Shown here: piece by piece, positions 1 through 8,700 of the stretch
Numbering within the stretch: the stretch's first letter is position 1
How the letters are laid out: every line of letters starts with the position of its first letter
The notes under the pieces: model-generated
The model's input: only the letters and a program-made list of their open reading frames with translations
Database searches by the model: none
What the model was told of the DNA's origin: nothing
Program-made: the position numbers and the translations under genes
Assembly (NCBI GenBank): GCA_947303755.1
Contig: CAMYZF010000007.1
Coordinates: forward strand, 1 to 27,668
DNA from: an uncultured Erysipelotrichaceae bacterium
Lineage (GTDB): Bacteria; Bacillota_I; Bacilli_A; RFN20; CAG-826
Length of the DNA: 27,668 nucleotides
Direction of reading: 5' to 3'

Positions 1-21
1 TAAATTGCATTGTTTTTTACT

Positions 22-45
22 AAAAATTGTGAAGAACAACACAAT
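22..45 (-). terminator. intrinsic terminator after the leftmost gene
   Basis: On the minus strand a 6-bp stem (ATTGTG/CACAAT, 8-nt loop) is followed by TTTTTAG. It lies about 30 bp past the stop codon of the gene at 72-311. The stem is short, so this is a modest prediction. Confidence 0.45.
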
Positions 46-71
46 GATTAGATAAAATAATAGTTTTTATG

Positions 72-311
72 CTAAATTTCAGCTACAACTTTCTTGTATT
101 TTCCTAAAATATTAAGCTTAACTATTTCGTCAACTGCTTCTTCAATTGCAATAGCTTGATCTAATGGACTAAGATCCTGTGAAGTCTTTGCAATTCGAGC
201 CAGGTAATTAGTTGTTCCATACCCCTGTAGCTCATCGAAGGCATACCAGTCATCGAATTGAGTAATAGGATTGTAAGGATTATCGGTAGTTGTTAGCGCC
301 ACTACTCTCAT
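72..311 (-). CDS. small conserved phage protein, unknown function
   Basis: A 79-aa acidic protein with no membrane segment or catalytic motif. Features are an aromatic-rich N-terminal part (FDDWYAFDEL near residues 19-28) and a C-terminal helical part ending in a basic KYKK. From memory, similar short proteins occur in Clostridia phages near replication or structural genes, but I know of no assigned function. The start is well supported by a full GGAGG site about 8 nt upstream. It is the last leftward gene here, 17 bp after the HTH segment at 329-787, and a weak terminator follows it. Confidence 0.8.
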   Translation of the reverse strand: MRVVALTTTDNPYNPITQFDDWYAFDELQGYGTTNYLARIAKTSQDLSPLDQAIAIEEAVDEIVKLNILGKYKKVVAEI

Positions 312-328
312 AGGGTATACCTCCTTTC

Positions 329-787
329 TTAACCGCCATTTAGTTCTTTATTAAGGGTAGATACGGATACGCCAAGGGAATCGGCAACTTCAGCTTGAGT
401 CCGGCCCATGTTTAATAGAGTTCTAGCTCTTGCCATTTGCGCCGAGGAAAGCCCTATAGACTGCCTAGGTGTGGCTCGCTTCTGTATCTCAGTTAAGTCT
501 GTATACTTTAATATCTCGGACAGTGTGCTGTCACTTATAGCTCCGGCTTGAATTGCATTCCATTCCCTATCGGTGATGTGAATGGCTAGGGTTTTTCTAT
601 TTTGTGAGCCCACCCGGTCTCTAGCGGCATTAATCTCTATCTGCTTATGCTTCTTAATGTCATCTTTGTCCCAATCAGGATTATCTTTTATCTTAGCTTG
701 CATAATTTTAGACGCAATTAGTTGCGCTTGTCTTTCAAGGGGGGCATTTTTTGCCGCGATATTGAGCTTGGCCTTTAAGCTACCCAC
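329..787 (-). CDS. C-terminal HTH segment, probably the frameshifted continuation of the 775-3030 protein
   Basis: A 152-aa frame opening with a GTG that has no convincing ribosome site. It overlaps the end of the 751-aa frame by 13 bp in the -1 register. Residues 1-50 are a basic helical region (KAKLN, then NAPLERQAQLIASK). The middle has ITDREWNAIQAGAIS, and the last 35 residues form a helix-turn-helix (LLNMGRTQAEVADSLG then SVSTLNKEL). Re-reading one base at the CCA codon near 799-801 joins the two frames smoothly as LQMNP-NASEVGSLKAKL. This reads like one protein of about 900 aa split by a single-base change. The alternatives are translation as a separate overlapping gene or a programmed -1 shift. 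The HTH suggests DNA contact. Confidence 0.6.
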   Translation of the reverse strand: MGSLKAKLNIAAKNAPLERQAQLIASKIMQAKIKDNPDWDKDDIKKHKQIEINAARDRVGSQNRKTLAIHITDREWNAIQAGAISDSTLSEILKYTDLTEIQKRATPRQSIGLSSAQMARARTLLNMGRTQAEVADSLGVSVSTLNKELNGG

Positions 788-3030
788 CTCAGACGCATTG
801 GGTTCATTTGTAATCTTGGGGTAGTTAAATATTCTTTTCTCGCCGAATTGGCTAATGCCTTAAGTTTATTGGCATGCTCAGCATATACATTCTCAACTCT
901 TTGACCAGAAGAAAGTTCATATGCATTAGTAGCATAATCCATTGCTGTAGTCTTAGTAAGACGAGGTTTAAGAGATGTACGAACTTCTCCGCTTTTTAAA
1001 ACGCGCGTCTTTTCATACATTTCTCCAGTAGGAACTCGAATCTTTTCGCCTTGAAAATACCTTTCCTTTTGCTCCGGAGTCATCTTATTGACATTAGTAA
1101 GTTCTTTATACTCAGGAACACGAGTTTCTGCAGATGCTTTCGAAATAAGAGTCGATGCACCATTATTCTTTCCACCCTGATACTTTTCTTTAAGAGCGGC
1201 AATTCCATTATCAATATAAGATTGGCGCCAATTAAGATTATGCTTTTCGGCATCAATAACTACCATTGTATGCTTTACAGCTCGAGAAATTTCATCAAAA
1301 TTTGCGCCTTTAATAGTCATATCGGAAACCAAATTAGTTGTTTTTCCCATTTCGTTTCCTTTATGAAACCCGGTTTCGGGGCCTACTTTAGGCATACCAG
1401 GATACGCTGGATACGCCTCTTTTGGATCAAAATTCTTTAATTGCCTAAGTGGTTCTGATGTTTTAATTTTCTGTCCAGCAGTAGGTATAACAACAACAGT
1501 ATCTCCGTCAAAATCTGCACCAGATAATTGAGCAGCAACATGAGAATTAATACCTATAGCATGTGCTGCATTTCCTAATAAACTTTTACCTTCTTTATTA
1601 GTATTGTTAACAGTTAGCCTTGGTATTTCAAAAATGCCGCCATGAGGATATCTTATTAATACTACTTCTTCTCCATTATTATAATTTGGAGCATAACATT
1701 CAGTATCTTTTAAAGAATTAATGGGCAATATTACATGAGTAGCCTGCCTAGGGAATGCTGCCGCTTTTAAATGAACCGCAGCGGAATCGCAATCATCCGC
1801 AAAAGATTCGAGAAGCTTCTTTTTAACTGTTGGATTAGTAAGTTGGCAAATCTCTTTAAATTCAGCTTCTTTTTCTTTATATGTTTTATCTAATTGCTGT
1901 TTAGCTAAAACGGGACTCTGTTTAGAAAGAAACTGAGATGAAAGATTTTTGCTCCACTTTTCCCAGTCGGTATCGTCATTAACAATATTAATTGCGGATT
2001 GCTTAACATTGCCATCAGCATCAATATAGTCTCGCTGTCTGACAATTGCGCCAAACGGATTTGAAGGATCATTCTTCATGGATTTAAGAACATCCATTTT
2101 ATCGGTTCCTTCATGCTTGTTAGTATTAAATATAATATCTACACCATCTGGCATTTTGTCACTATACATAGCCATTCCTTTAAGATAATGACTATCATCG
2201 ACTGCAATACGAACTTGTGCATATCTGTCATTTCCTAAAGAAATATCGGGAACACCTTTTCTGAGTTCTATTACACCATCTTTATCAACGCCGCCTTCTT
2301 CGGCATATCGGATCTGAACTCTATCTGAGCTTATGCTAACAGGAGGCTTTACGGTTTTCATAACATCTCCGTAATCCTCAAAATATATACCACCAGGGCT
2401 TGTAATTTTGTCTTGATTCTTTCGAATATTGGCGTAAAGTTCTTTATCGGTAACACCAAGAGATTCAGCATCTTTAGTAAGAACTTTAATTTCGGTATAT
2501 TTTCCGGGATTAGTGACTTGTTCTACATTAAACGAAGTAACTTTATATCCTTGCTGTTCAAGCATAGCTACTGCAGTCTTTAACTGAGTATCTGTAATTC
2601 CAAGTTGCCGATTAACGCCTTTACCTATATCCAGATAGGGTTTGGACTCGACTTGATTTTTAAGCATATCTGCGACTTTTTCAGTGGCAGTTGCACGCTC
2701 TTGCTGCTGAGGCTTTAGATAGTTACGAATAGTAGACTCTGGAATCCCAAGTTCTCTACTAATAGCCATATTGCTCCAGCCTTTATCCTTCAGCTTTTGA
2801 ACTTTAAGCTGCTCTTCTTTTCGCTTTTCATTAACTGCAATTGAATGCTGAGCACGATATTGTGTAGTGCTCATGTTAAAAGCTTTGGCTATTTCTGTAG
2901 ACGATAAACCTTGGGCTTCCAGATCTCTAGCTCTTTGAAGAAAGTTTTTATTTCGTTGAGGATTTTTTCCAGATCCCCAAGGATATCTTCCAGAATGCCT
3001 GGGGGTTCCATAGTGCTTAAGTTCGCTCAT
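775..3030 (-). CDS. YonO-like single-chain RNA polymerase candidate with N-terminal HTH motifs
   Basis: 751 aa. Residues 504-510 read GADFDGD, the magnesium-binding signature of the catalytic double-psi beta-barrel in multisubunit-type RNA polymerases (NADFDGD in beta-prime). It is preceded by RYPHGGIFEIPRL (460-472), which fits the strand/loop before the catalytic loop. An upstream region with conserved-looking lysines (LKGMAMYS at 283-290, then NTNKHEGTDK near 303-311) could be the second, beta-type barrel; that part is inference. Residues 35-65 and 78-106 are two HTH-like units (LSSTEIAKAF; WSNMAISRELGIPESTIRNYL). The N-terminus has the HYGTPRHSGRYPWGSG signature seen in other Firmicutes phage proteins. 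In SPbeta, YonO is a single-chain polymerase for late genes, and this may be a distant relative. The reading frame appears to shift near 799 into the HTH segment at 329-787. The gene starts 3 bp after the upstream nuclease stop. Confidence 0.72.
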   Translation of the reverse strand: MSELKHYGTPRHSGRYPWGSGKNPQRNKNFLQRARDLEAQGLSSTEIAKAFNMSTTQYRAQHSIAVNEKRKEEQLKVQKLKDKGWSNMAISRELGIPESTIRNYLKPQQQERATATEKVADMLKNQVESKPYLDIGKGVNRQLGITDTQLKTAVAMLEQQGYKVTSFNVEQVTNPGKYTEIKVLTKDAESLGVTDKELYANIRKNQDKITSPGGIYFEDYGDVMKTVKPPVSISSDRVQIRYAEEGGVDKDGVIELRKGVPDISLGNDRYAQVRIAVDDSHYLKGMAMYSDKMPDGVDIIFNTNKHEGTDKMDVLKSMKNDPSNPFGAIVRQRDYIDADGNVKQSAINIVNDDTDWEKWSKNLSSQFLSKQSPVLAKQQLDKTYKEKEAEFKEICQLTNPTVKKKLLESFADDCDSAAVHLKAAAFPRQATHVILPINSLKDTECYAPNYNNGEEVVLIRYPHGGIFEIPRLTVNNTNKEGKSLLGNAAHAIGINSHVAAQLSGADFDGDTVVVIPTAGQKIKTSEPLRQLKNFDPKEAYPAYPGMPKVGPETGFHKGNEMGKTTNLVSDMTIKGANFDEISRAVKHTMVVIDAEKHNLNWRQSYIDNGIAALKEKYQGGKNNGASTLISKASAETRVPEYKELTNVNKMTPEQKERYFQGEKIRVPTGEMYEKTRVLKSGEVRTSLKPRLTKTTAMDYATNAYELSSGQRVENVYAEHANKLKALANSARKEYLTTPRLQMNPMRLRWVA

Positions 3031-3033
3031 AAT

Positions 3034-3591
3034 TTACACTCCTTCATCCTGTAGCATAGAAAGTCTTTTATCTGCTAAAACAATTGTGTCCATAATGCTT
3101 TTGATAATAGATCTATCAGGATTTTCAATGATAATATCATCGCTTTGATATATTCTAAGTTCACTTTCTATACTAAAAGGATCAACATCATACTCTAAAC
3201 AAAATAAGGCATCATAAATTCTGAGCTGTTCCATATGGGCAGGAATAACTCCAGACTTATAGTCATGTATTCTTAAAAAACCCTTTTTAAAACAAATAGT
3301 ATCTGCGGTTCCAAAACAATTCTCCGAATAATATAAAGGTTGCTCCGGAGTCATTTTATAACCAATTGCATCATTTACATACATGTTTAAAGTTTTCTTC
3401 GAATTCGGAAGTTTAACGCCAAGCTCTATGCACCTTCTTGCAAAATCATGAAGCTCTGTTCCTTTTTGTGCAGCTCTAAAATTACAATAGGCGGCAATGA
3501 GCTTTTCATCATCATAATTAATCCAATGATACTTACTTGGACTTAAAAATGCATGTTTGCCTTCAAGATTGAAATGCTTGTTGAAGTTCAT
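3034..3591 (-). CDS. RecB/Cas4-like PD-(D/E)XK nuclease
   Basis: A 185-aa protein with the ordered PD-(D/E)XK motifs of the RecB-like exonuclease group: GTELHDFA (44-51, motif I histidine/glutamate), GTADTI (94-99, motif II Asp97), HDYKSG (109-114, motif III D-x-K), and QLRIYDAL (122-129, the trailing Q-x-x-x-Y). The length fits a stand-alone phage nuclease domain without helicase. It overlaps the VRR-NUC gene upstream by 29 bp and sits 3 bp from the RNA polymerase-like gene, so it is one operon. The likely role is DNA end processing in replication or recombination. There is no cysteine cluster for a Cas4-type Fe-S centre, so I prefer a RecB-like exonuclease over Cas4. Confidence 0.82.
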   Translation of the reverse strand: MNFNKHFNLEGKHAFLSPSKYHWINYDDEKLIAAYCNFRAAQKGTELHDFARRCIELGVKLPNSKKTLNMYVNDAIGYKMTPEQPLYYSENCFGTADTICFKKGFLRIHDYKSGVIPAHMEQLRIYDALFCLEYDVDPFSIESELRIYQSDDIIIENPDRSIIKSIMDTIVLADKRLSMLQDEGV

Positions 3592-3853
3592 TCAGAACCT
3601 CCTCTTTATTTTCTGGAAATATAAATCTTGCAAATGATTGCTTGTCCATTTCTGACACATAATAATCTTGATTAGGTTGATGCTCTTCGTTTTCTGATTT
3701 CTTACATTCAAGAAGAGCCCAATGTTCCTTATAAAAAATAGTTAAATCTGGGAATCCTTGAATGTAAGTTGGATCATTTTTTACAACCGTGCATCCCGGA
3801 AATCTTTCTTTAATTTCCTTAATAAGAGATGCTTGGAATTTTCGTTCAAGCAT
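3563..3853 (-). CDS. VRR-NUC domain nuclease
   Basis: 96 aa, the usual size of a stand-alone phage VRR-NUC protein. Visible motifs are the N-terminal helix LIKEIKERFPG, QGFPDLTIF (32-40, catalytic Pro35-Asp36), LLECKKS (47-53, E-x-K) and the downstream PNQDYYV glutamine. The family belongs to the PD-(D/E)XK superfamily and acts on branched or structured DNA, for example Holliday-junction-like substrates. ATG is preceded by GGAGG. It is the first gene after the TCGCA-type promoter at 3913-3937 and after a terminator-like hairpin in its leader, so its expression may be controlled by attenuation. Confidence 0.85.
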   Translation of the reverse strand: MLERKFQASLIKEIKERFPGCTVVKNDPTYIQGFPDLTIFYKEHWALLECKKSENEEHQPNQDYYVSEMDKQSFARFIFPENKEEVLNELQQAFQS

Positions 3854-3870
3854 TTATAATCCTCCAAAAT

Positions 3871-3905
3871 ATAAAAGAAAAAGAAGATAAGTAAATCTTA
3901 TCTTC
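3871..3905 (-). terminator. terminator-like hairpin at the very start of the leader
   Basis: A perfect 9-bp stem GAAGATAAG/CTTATCTTC with a 5-nt loop, then TTTTTCTTTT. The predicted +1 of the promoter at 3913-3937 falls at about 3906, directly before the stem. Transcripts from that promoter must therefore pass it to reach the nuclease gene. It may be an attenuator, a 5' stabilising hairpin, or the terminator of the helicase gene further upstream. Confidence 0.7.
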
Positions 3906-3912
3906 TCCTTCT

Positions 3913-3937
3913 ATTATAAGCGATGTTTTTTATGCGA
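3913..3937 (-). promoter_or_regulatory. TCGCA-type promoter (copy 1) for the nuclease/RNAP-like operon
   Basis: TCGCA at 3933-3937, 14 bp spacer, TATAAT at 3913-3918. The spacer (TAAAAAACATCGCT) is close to that of the ncRNA promoter at 23057-23081. It lies between the helicase stop codon and the leader hairpin. Confidence 0.75.
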
Positions 3938-3942
3938 GGCTT

Positions 3943-5160
3943 TCACAAGGAAACAAAATGATTTTCATTAAAATTTTGTTTCTTGGCCAAAGCCCTAGCT
4001 ATAGCTATATCTATTGGTGCCGAAGATTTTAATTTATAATAATATAAATCATTAAAGGGTGTATTCATTCTATCAATTCTTCCAGCAGACTGGACCATTA
4101 TTTTATATGAGTAATTAAGTGAATAGAATATAATAGTATCTGTTTCTATGCAATTCCATCCTTCTGCCCCAGCAGTATATTGAACTAAATAAACCCACTT
4201 ATCACTTATAGGAATTAGTTCATGCTTATGGCCATTCCATTCCGCCACTTTAAATCCATCTCCATAATAAATATCTTTTAATATGGTTAATTCATAATCA
4301 TAATTATAAAATATAATTACTTTGGGATGGCTTTTAACTAACTCTAAAATAGCTTCTATTCTGCTGGGATCAGAATTAATAACCTTACGCAATAAATAAC
4401 ATAGTTCAGCAGCGTTTGCTATTGGCTTATCTTCAAACATATTCCACCGTTTAGAATATAATCCTTTGTATAAATCACGGTCATAATCAGTTGTTATTGT
4501 TTGATAATGGGCTGAGGTTGGCTTATTAAAATCCATATTAACTAAAATTTGATTTCGATATCTAACCAACCGTCGTTCATCAAAAAACTTATCAACTTTT
4601 GGAAATTTAGAATATCGATTATAAATCACGTGCCTTGTTATAAACTCACTCCTATTCCGATAATAACCATTGGCCACAAACACTGGAATATAATCCATCC
4701 AAGTATCTCCCGGTGTAGCACTAAGTAAAATCCAGTGGTTGCTCTTTGTGATTTTAATAAACGATTTCACCCATACTCCAGACCCGACAACTCTTTGTTC
4801 ATCAAATATAAAAAAGGCATTCGAAACATCGACATACTTTTTAATATTATTCCAAGAGTCAATAACTACATTCATATACTCGCCATATCTATTAATTTCT
4901 TTATTGGCAGAAATTAAAAACGGTGTAAGTTCTGCTTCCCACTCCATAGTATCTCTTTTTCTAGCAGTTGTAATAATATAGAGATCTTTAGGATTTTCCA
5001 TTTCTTTATAGTCTGGTGATAAAGACCCGCCACATTCTTTGGAAAAATAGTAGGCTACAGCGGTTCTAGATTTTCCAGATCCAACTTTCCCGCATAAAAT
5101 ACACCCATTATGCATCCTATTAATTGCATCTATTTGATGGTCGAATAATTGTACAGCCAT
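3943..5160 (-). CDS. SF2 DEAD/DEAH-type helicase
   Basis: 405 aa with the full set of SF2 motifs: Walker A GKVGSGKS (24-31), motif Ia region TTARKR (64-69), Walker B variant FIFDEQR (117-123), motif III LLSATP (145-150), motif V region AGAEGWNC (330-337), and motif VI QSAGRIDRMN (357-366, arginine finger). The size matches compact phage helicases of the replication module. DEQR replaces the more usual DEAH. The gene lies between the SSB-like gene, separated by a strong hairpin, and a TCGCA promoter placed right after its stop. Likely roles are fork remodelling or recombination. The ribosome site (GGTTGGTGAAG) is weaker than at neighbouring genes. Confidence 0.9.
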   Translation of the reverse strand: MAVQLFDHQIDAINRMHNGCILCGKVGSGKSRTAVAYYFSKECGGSLSPDYKEMENPKDLYIITTARKRDTMEWEAELTPFLISANKEINRYGEYMNVVIDSWNNIKKYVDVSNAFFIFDEQRVVGSGVWVKSFIKITKSNHWILLSATPGDTWMDYIPVFVANGYYRNRSEFITRHVIYNRYSKFPKVDKFFDERRLVRYRNQILVNMDFNKPTSAHYQTITTDYDRDLYKGLYSKRWNMFEDKPIANAAELCYLLRKVINSDPSRIEAILELVKSHPKVIIFYNYDYELTILKDIYYGDGFKVAEWNGHKHELIPISDKWVYLVQYTAGAEGWNCIETDTIIFYSLNYSYKIMVQSAGRIDRMNTPFNDLYYYKLKSSAPIDIAIARALAKKQNFNENHFVSL

Positions 5161-5187
5161 ACTTCACCAACCATAAATATAAATTAA

Positions 5188-5220
5188 GCCGCTACTTACC
5201 CAAAAAAGATAAGTAGCGGC
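5188..5220 (-). terminator. strong hairpin between SSB-like and helicase genes
   Basis: An 11-bp perfect stem GCCGCTACTTA/TAAGTAGCGGC around a T-rich loop, followed by TTAATTTATATTT. It is GC-rich and strong, but the T tract is interrupted, so termination may be partial and act to lower helicase expression relative to the SSB-like gene. Confidence 0.75.
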
Positions 5221-5231
5221 GTTGTAGTTAT

Positions 5232-5708
5232 TTAGAAAGGAAGTTCACTATCTTCACTTTCTAAATTTTTATACTTTTTCTCAAATTCATCTTCAACGAT
5301 GGTAACATACATTGTCTTAAGATAAGCCTTAATTCCACCCTTACCATTCACTTCCCAAGTATAAGGACGAATAATAAGATCAACAGTTTCAATTTCGGCA
5401 TAGTCGAGAGAACTAACTGTCTCTTCATTAAGTTCTGTTTTCTTTCCGCCAGCAATCAAAATGATTTTCGGAGGATAATCACCGAAAGCAACAGAAACCT
5501 GAAGATACGGCTGAGGATCATCACCATCTTCTCTAGGACGAAGATACTTTACGTTCCAACCGTCATCCTTTAATTCTTCGGCTGTATTATGATCAATCAG
5601 CACACAGAAATTTCTACGGCCAGCAGAATTAAACTTGGATTCTTTTCCTGCAAAATTTCTGAAACAAATCTTTGCATTCTCAATAGAAATAATACCTTTT
5701 TCCGACAT
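5232..5708 (-). CDS. SSB-like single-stranded DNA-binding protein
   Basis: 158 aa, mostly beta-strand-rich with aromatic and basic residues (ISIENAKICFRNFAG near 7-21; IIRPYTWEVNGKGGIKAYLK in the second half), as expected for an OB-fold. The tail is strongly acidic and ends in DSELPF, resembling the SSB tip DDDIPF that recruits replication partners. It lies 27 bp downstream of the helicase-primase-polymerase gene, the classic place for a phage SSB. The gene symbol is left blank because the family cannot be fixed by eye; a DUF2815-like phage SSB is the nearest idea. Confidence 0.75.
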   Translation of the reverse strand: MSEKGIISIENAKICFRNFAGKESKFNSAGRRNFCVLIDHNTAEELKDDGWNVKYLRPREDGDDPQPYLQVSVAFGDYPPKIILIAGGKKTELNEETVSSLDYAEIETVDLIIRPYTWEVNGKGGIKAYLKTMYVTIVEDEFEKKYKNLESEDSELPF

Positions 5709-5735
5709 AATTATTTATCCTTTCTAAATATAAAA

Positions 5736-8700
5736 TTAAGACGCAAAAGCTTCAAAATCTCCATATTCGGAAATAGAAGCAATTGCGTCATCCACTAACG
5801 ATGCGTAATAACGTTTATCGATATCTTTCTCTTTACCAAGAAGTCTAACCATTTCGGACTCAAGCCATCGATATCCTTTGGTCCCAGTAGCAGCATTGTA
5901 TTTTCCATCTTTTTCTCTCATTAAAAGACCGCCGCCACAACCAGGTTTAATAGGACAGAAAGATCCAGCCTTTCCTACAAAATGATAATCATGTTCTCCT
6001 TCAGGAAGATTTTCATTCATGTCCAAATATAAAGCCGATGTAACTGTCTTAGTCTCGCAAAGATCTTTAAATTCGATTGGCTCCTTACTAAACAAAGTTT
6101 TAAACACATAGGGAACCTGAAACTGCGTTCCTGTTGCTGTCCATTCGCCATCATGTTTTCCACCTTTATACTTGGCAATATAAACTGCATCGTTTACCAA
6201 GCACATCTTTTCATAAGTGGCTTCATGCTCAAACGTATACCCATACTGTTTTCCATAGTCCATAACAAACTGAATGATTTCCGGTGTTGCATTAGGAATC
6301 TTAATGCTATCAGTCTTAATATGGGCCACTGTAAAGCCTTTAGCTTGAACTTCATGTTTAAGATTAATCATAAACAAAGCTCCACGCTTTGCTACAATAT
6401 TATCTTTATTTCTAGGATCTCTAAATGCATTCTCGAAATTAGCTGAGGTCAATCCATATACACTATTGATCGCGATCTTAAGTGCGTAAGATAACGCGTC
6501 AGCTTGCTCACTGCTAGTAAGATACTTAGCTAACTTTCCACCAAACATCTTTCCTGCGGAATCAAAATCATGATGTTTGATATAAATACGAGCTTGCTTA
6601 ATATCACTGAAGTTCTTTGTGTAAGGGCCAAACAAATTAAGACATTCAATTGATGTGGGATGCATACTAGCAATATCCAACAATGCTATATTTTCATACA
6701 TACCAGGTTCAGAATATACATAACCGCCCTCTCCTGTTTCTTCCCCCATATAAGTGCTTTTTCCATTTTCAAATTTATAGCCGGGGAACATCTCACTTAG
6801 ATCGGTATACACGAACTGAGATTGAGGCTTTTTCTCTGCGCCAAATATAATTCTTGTAGTATGTTGGTTTGTTGTAGCATTAACGCTTAACCCAGAAATA
6901 TCCGCCAAGATCTCTCTTGCGATAAAATCTTGTTTTCTAGCGTTAAAGACGGCTTCAGTTGCAATAACATCGTTGTCACAATACTCTGCGACTTTTGTCC
7001 ATAATTCTTCTGGGACTGGCTGATCCCAGGGCAGTCCAAGTTCTTGGTGATGAATTCCAAGTTCAATCTCCCACTTCTTTAAACTTTGTTTAGTGCTGCA
7101 AAAATCATACACATCTGTATAAGACAAATTGTATGCTTCTGCGAACATAGCATTAGGACTTCCTGCAATTATCTTTTGCGATAATTCATAAAGTTGCTCG
7201 TTAGAATATCCAAGAAGTCTAGCATATAAAATATGATTATCATATCTACGGCAGTTAAAACCAACCAATTTAAATCGAAGTATTTCTTCTATTTCATTAG
7301 GAGTAGGATTAATCATCCTAACTACAGGATTGCCTTCGCCTTCCCTTTTCCAATTGATAAGAAGTAAATTAGGAAACACCTCAATATCATAGAATACTAT
7401 TTCATCATTAGCCGGAATATCATCGGATGGTTCCTCAGATTTAAACTGCATCTTATTAACTAATTTGATACAATAATCAGCATTATGAGAACTCTTAGCC
7501 GCAAAAGCTAAAACATACGGACGAAGATCTGTCACATCATAGTGCAATCCACTTTTATATGCATCATCAAGGATCTTAAATATAAAATCGCAGCTAGGCT
7601 TTGTGGCGCATGGCTCATACTCTTTATTTAAGCTTCTACGAATCATAGTACGCAAAGCTTTTTCATTTTTAATAGCCTCGAAGTTTACCATTTTATCTTC
7701 TCCCTTCAAAGGCAAACCGGAGTTGAGCTTTGCTATCGGCAATGCATTGCACTTTGTCAAAAGTCTTCTGAGAGACGACTTTCCCGTAAATACCTTTACT
7801 TCTATTCCATCCTCGTAAATACGGGACAGTTTTGAAGAATCTCCACCTGTGTAAATATAATGAAGATGAATCCCATTTCCGCTTTTGCTTAATTCTGCAT
7901 AAGTAGGAGGAAACTTTCTTGCAGCGGCTATATTTTTCTCTAATGACTTCTCACCACTTTCATCTTTTAAATCGAAGTCTATGACAATGTGCTCATTAGG
8001 GACTCTAACATAATGGAGTCTATGAGTGTCCAAATCCGATAGAATGCTGCTTGTGCTTTCCCATTTTTTCTTAGGAGCGCCGGATGATTCATCAGCATAT
8101 TGCGCTGGACACGAAGCCATTTCAGCATCAAATATTGACTCCTGTTGCTCAAGCTCAAGCCAACTTCTGCTATTGTGAAGCAATCCAGTCTCGTCAGAGC
8201 CTTCGGATGATCCGGGACATCCATCTGGTATTTCATTCTCTTCATCCAATCCAAATTTACTTAACTTAAGTCCACTATAATAATTCCAAATTTGTTTTCC
8301 GTCAGCATCTCTTGCTCTTTCTTTAAAGTCCCTAAAATAATTCTTTAGTTCTTCTTTAAAGACCATTTTACTGTACGGATATGGGACCTTAGCCTCATTA
8401 CAATACTCATTATACTTAGCCCATGCCTGCTGAAGAGAGACACCATCTTTCTTAAATTCAATTAAATTATCTTCCATAAAGTTATAGAAATAGTTTGTGG
8501 CACCCATCATACTTTTAGGAATATAATTTTCATAAGCATCTTTATCTGATTCATAAACTTGTTTGCAATGATATGCAATTGCCCCAAGTTCAAAATCAAT
8601 CTGTTTAATTAAATGCTTGTAATGCCTTAATGGAATCTTCTTCTCTGTAGGGCTAACATCGATAAGTCTTCTTATAATACCGGATTTACTATCTGTAATT

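Noticed and set aside
797..860. Canonical programmed -1 frameshift site in the RNA polymerase-like gene
   Set aside because: No X-XXY-YYZ heptamer was found in the roughly 60-nt window where the frames overlap; only a weak CCA-to-CCC slip is possible.
3034..3591. Cas4 nuclease
   Set aside because: The PD-(D/E)XK motifs fit, but there is no Fe-S cysteine cluster and no other CRISPR genes; RecB-like phage exonuclease is simpler.
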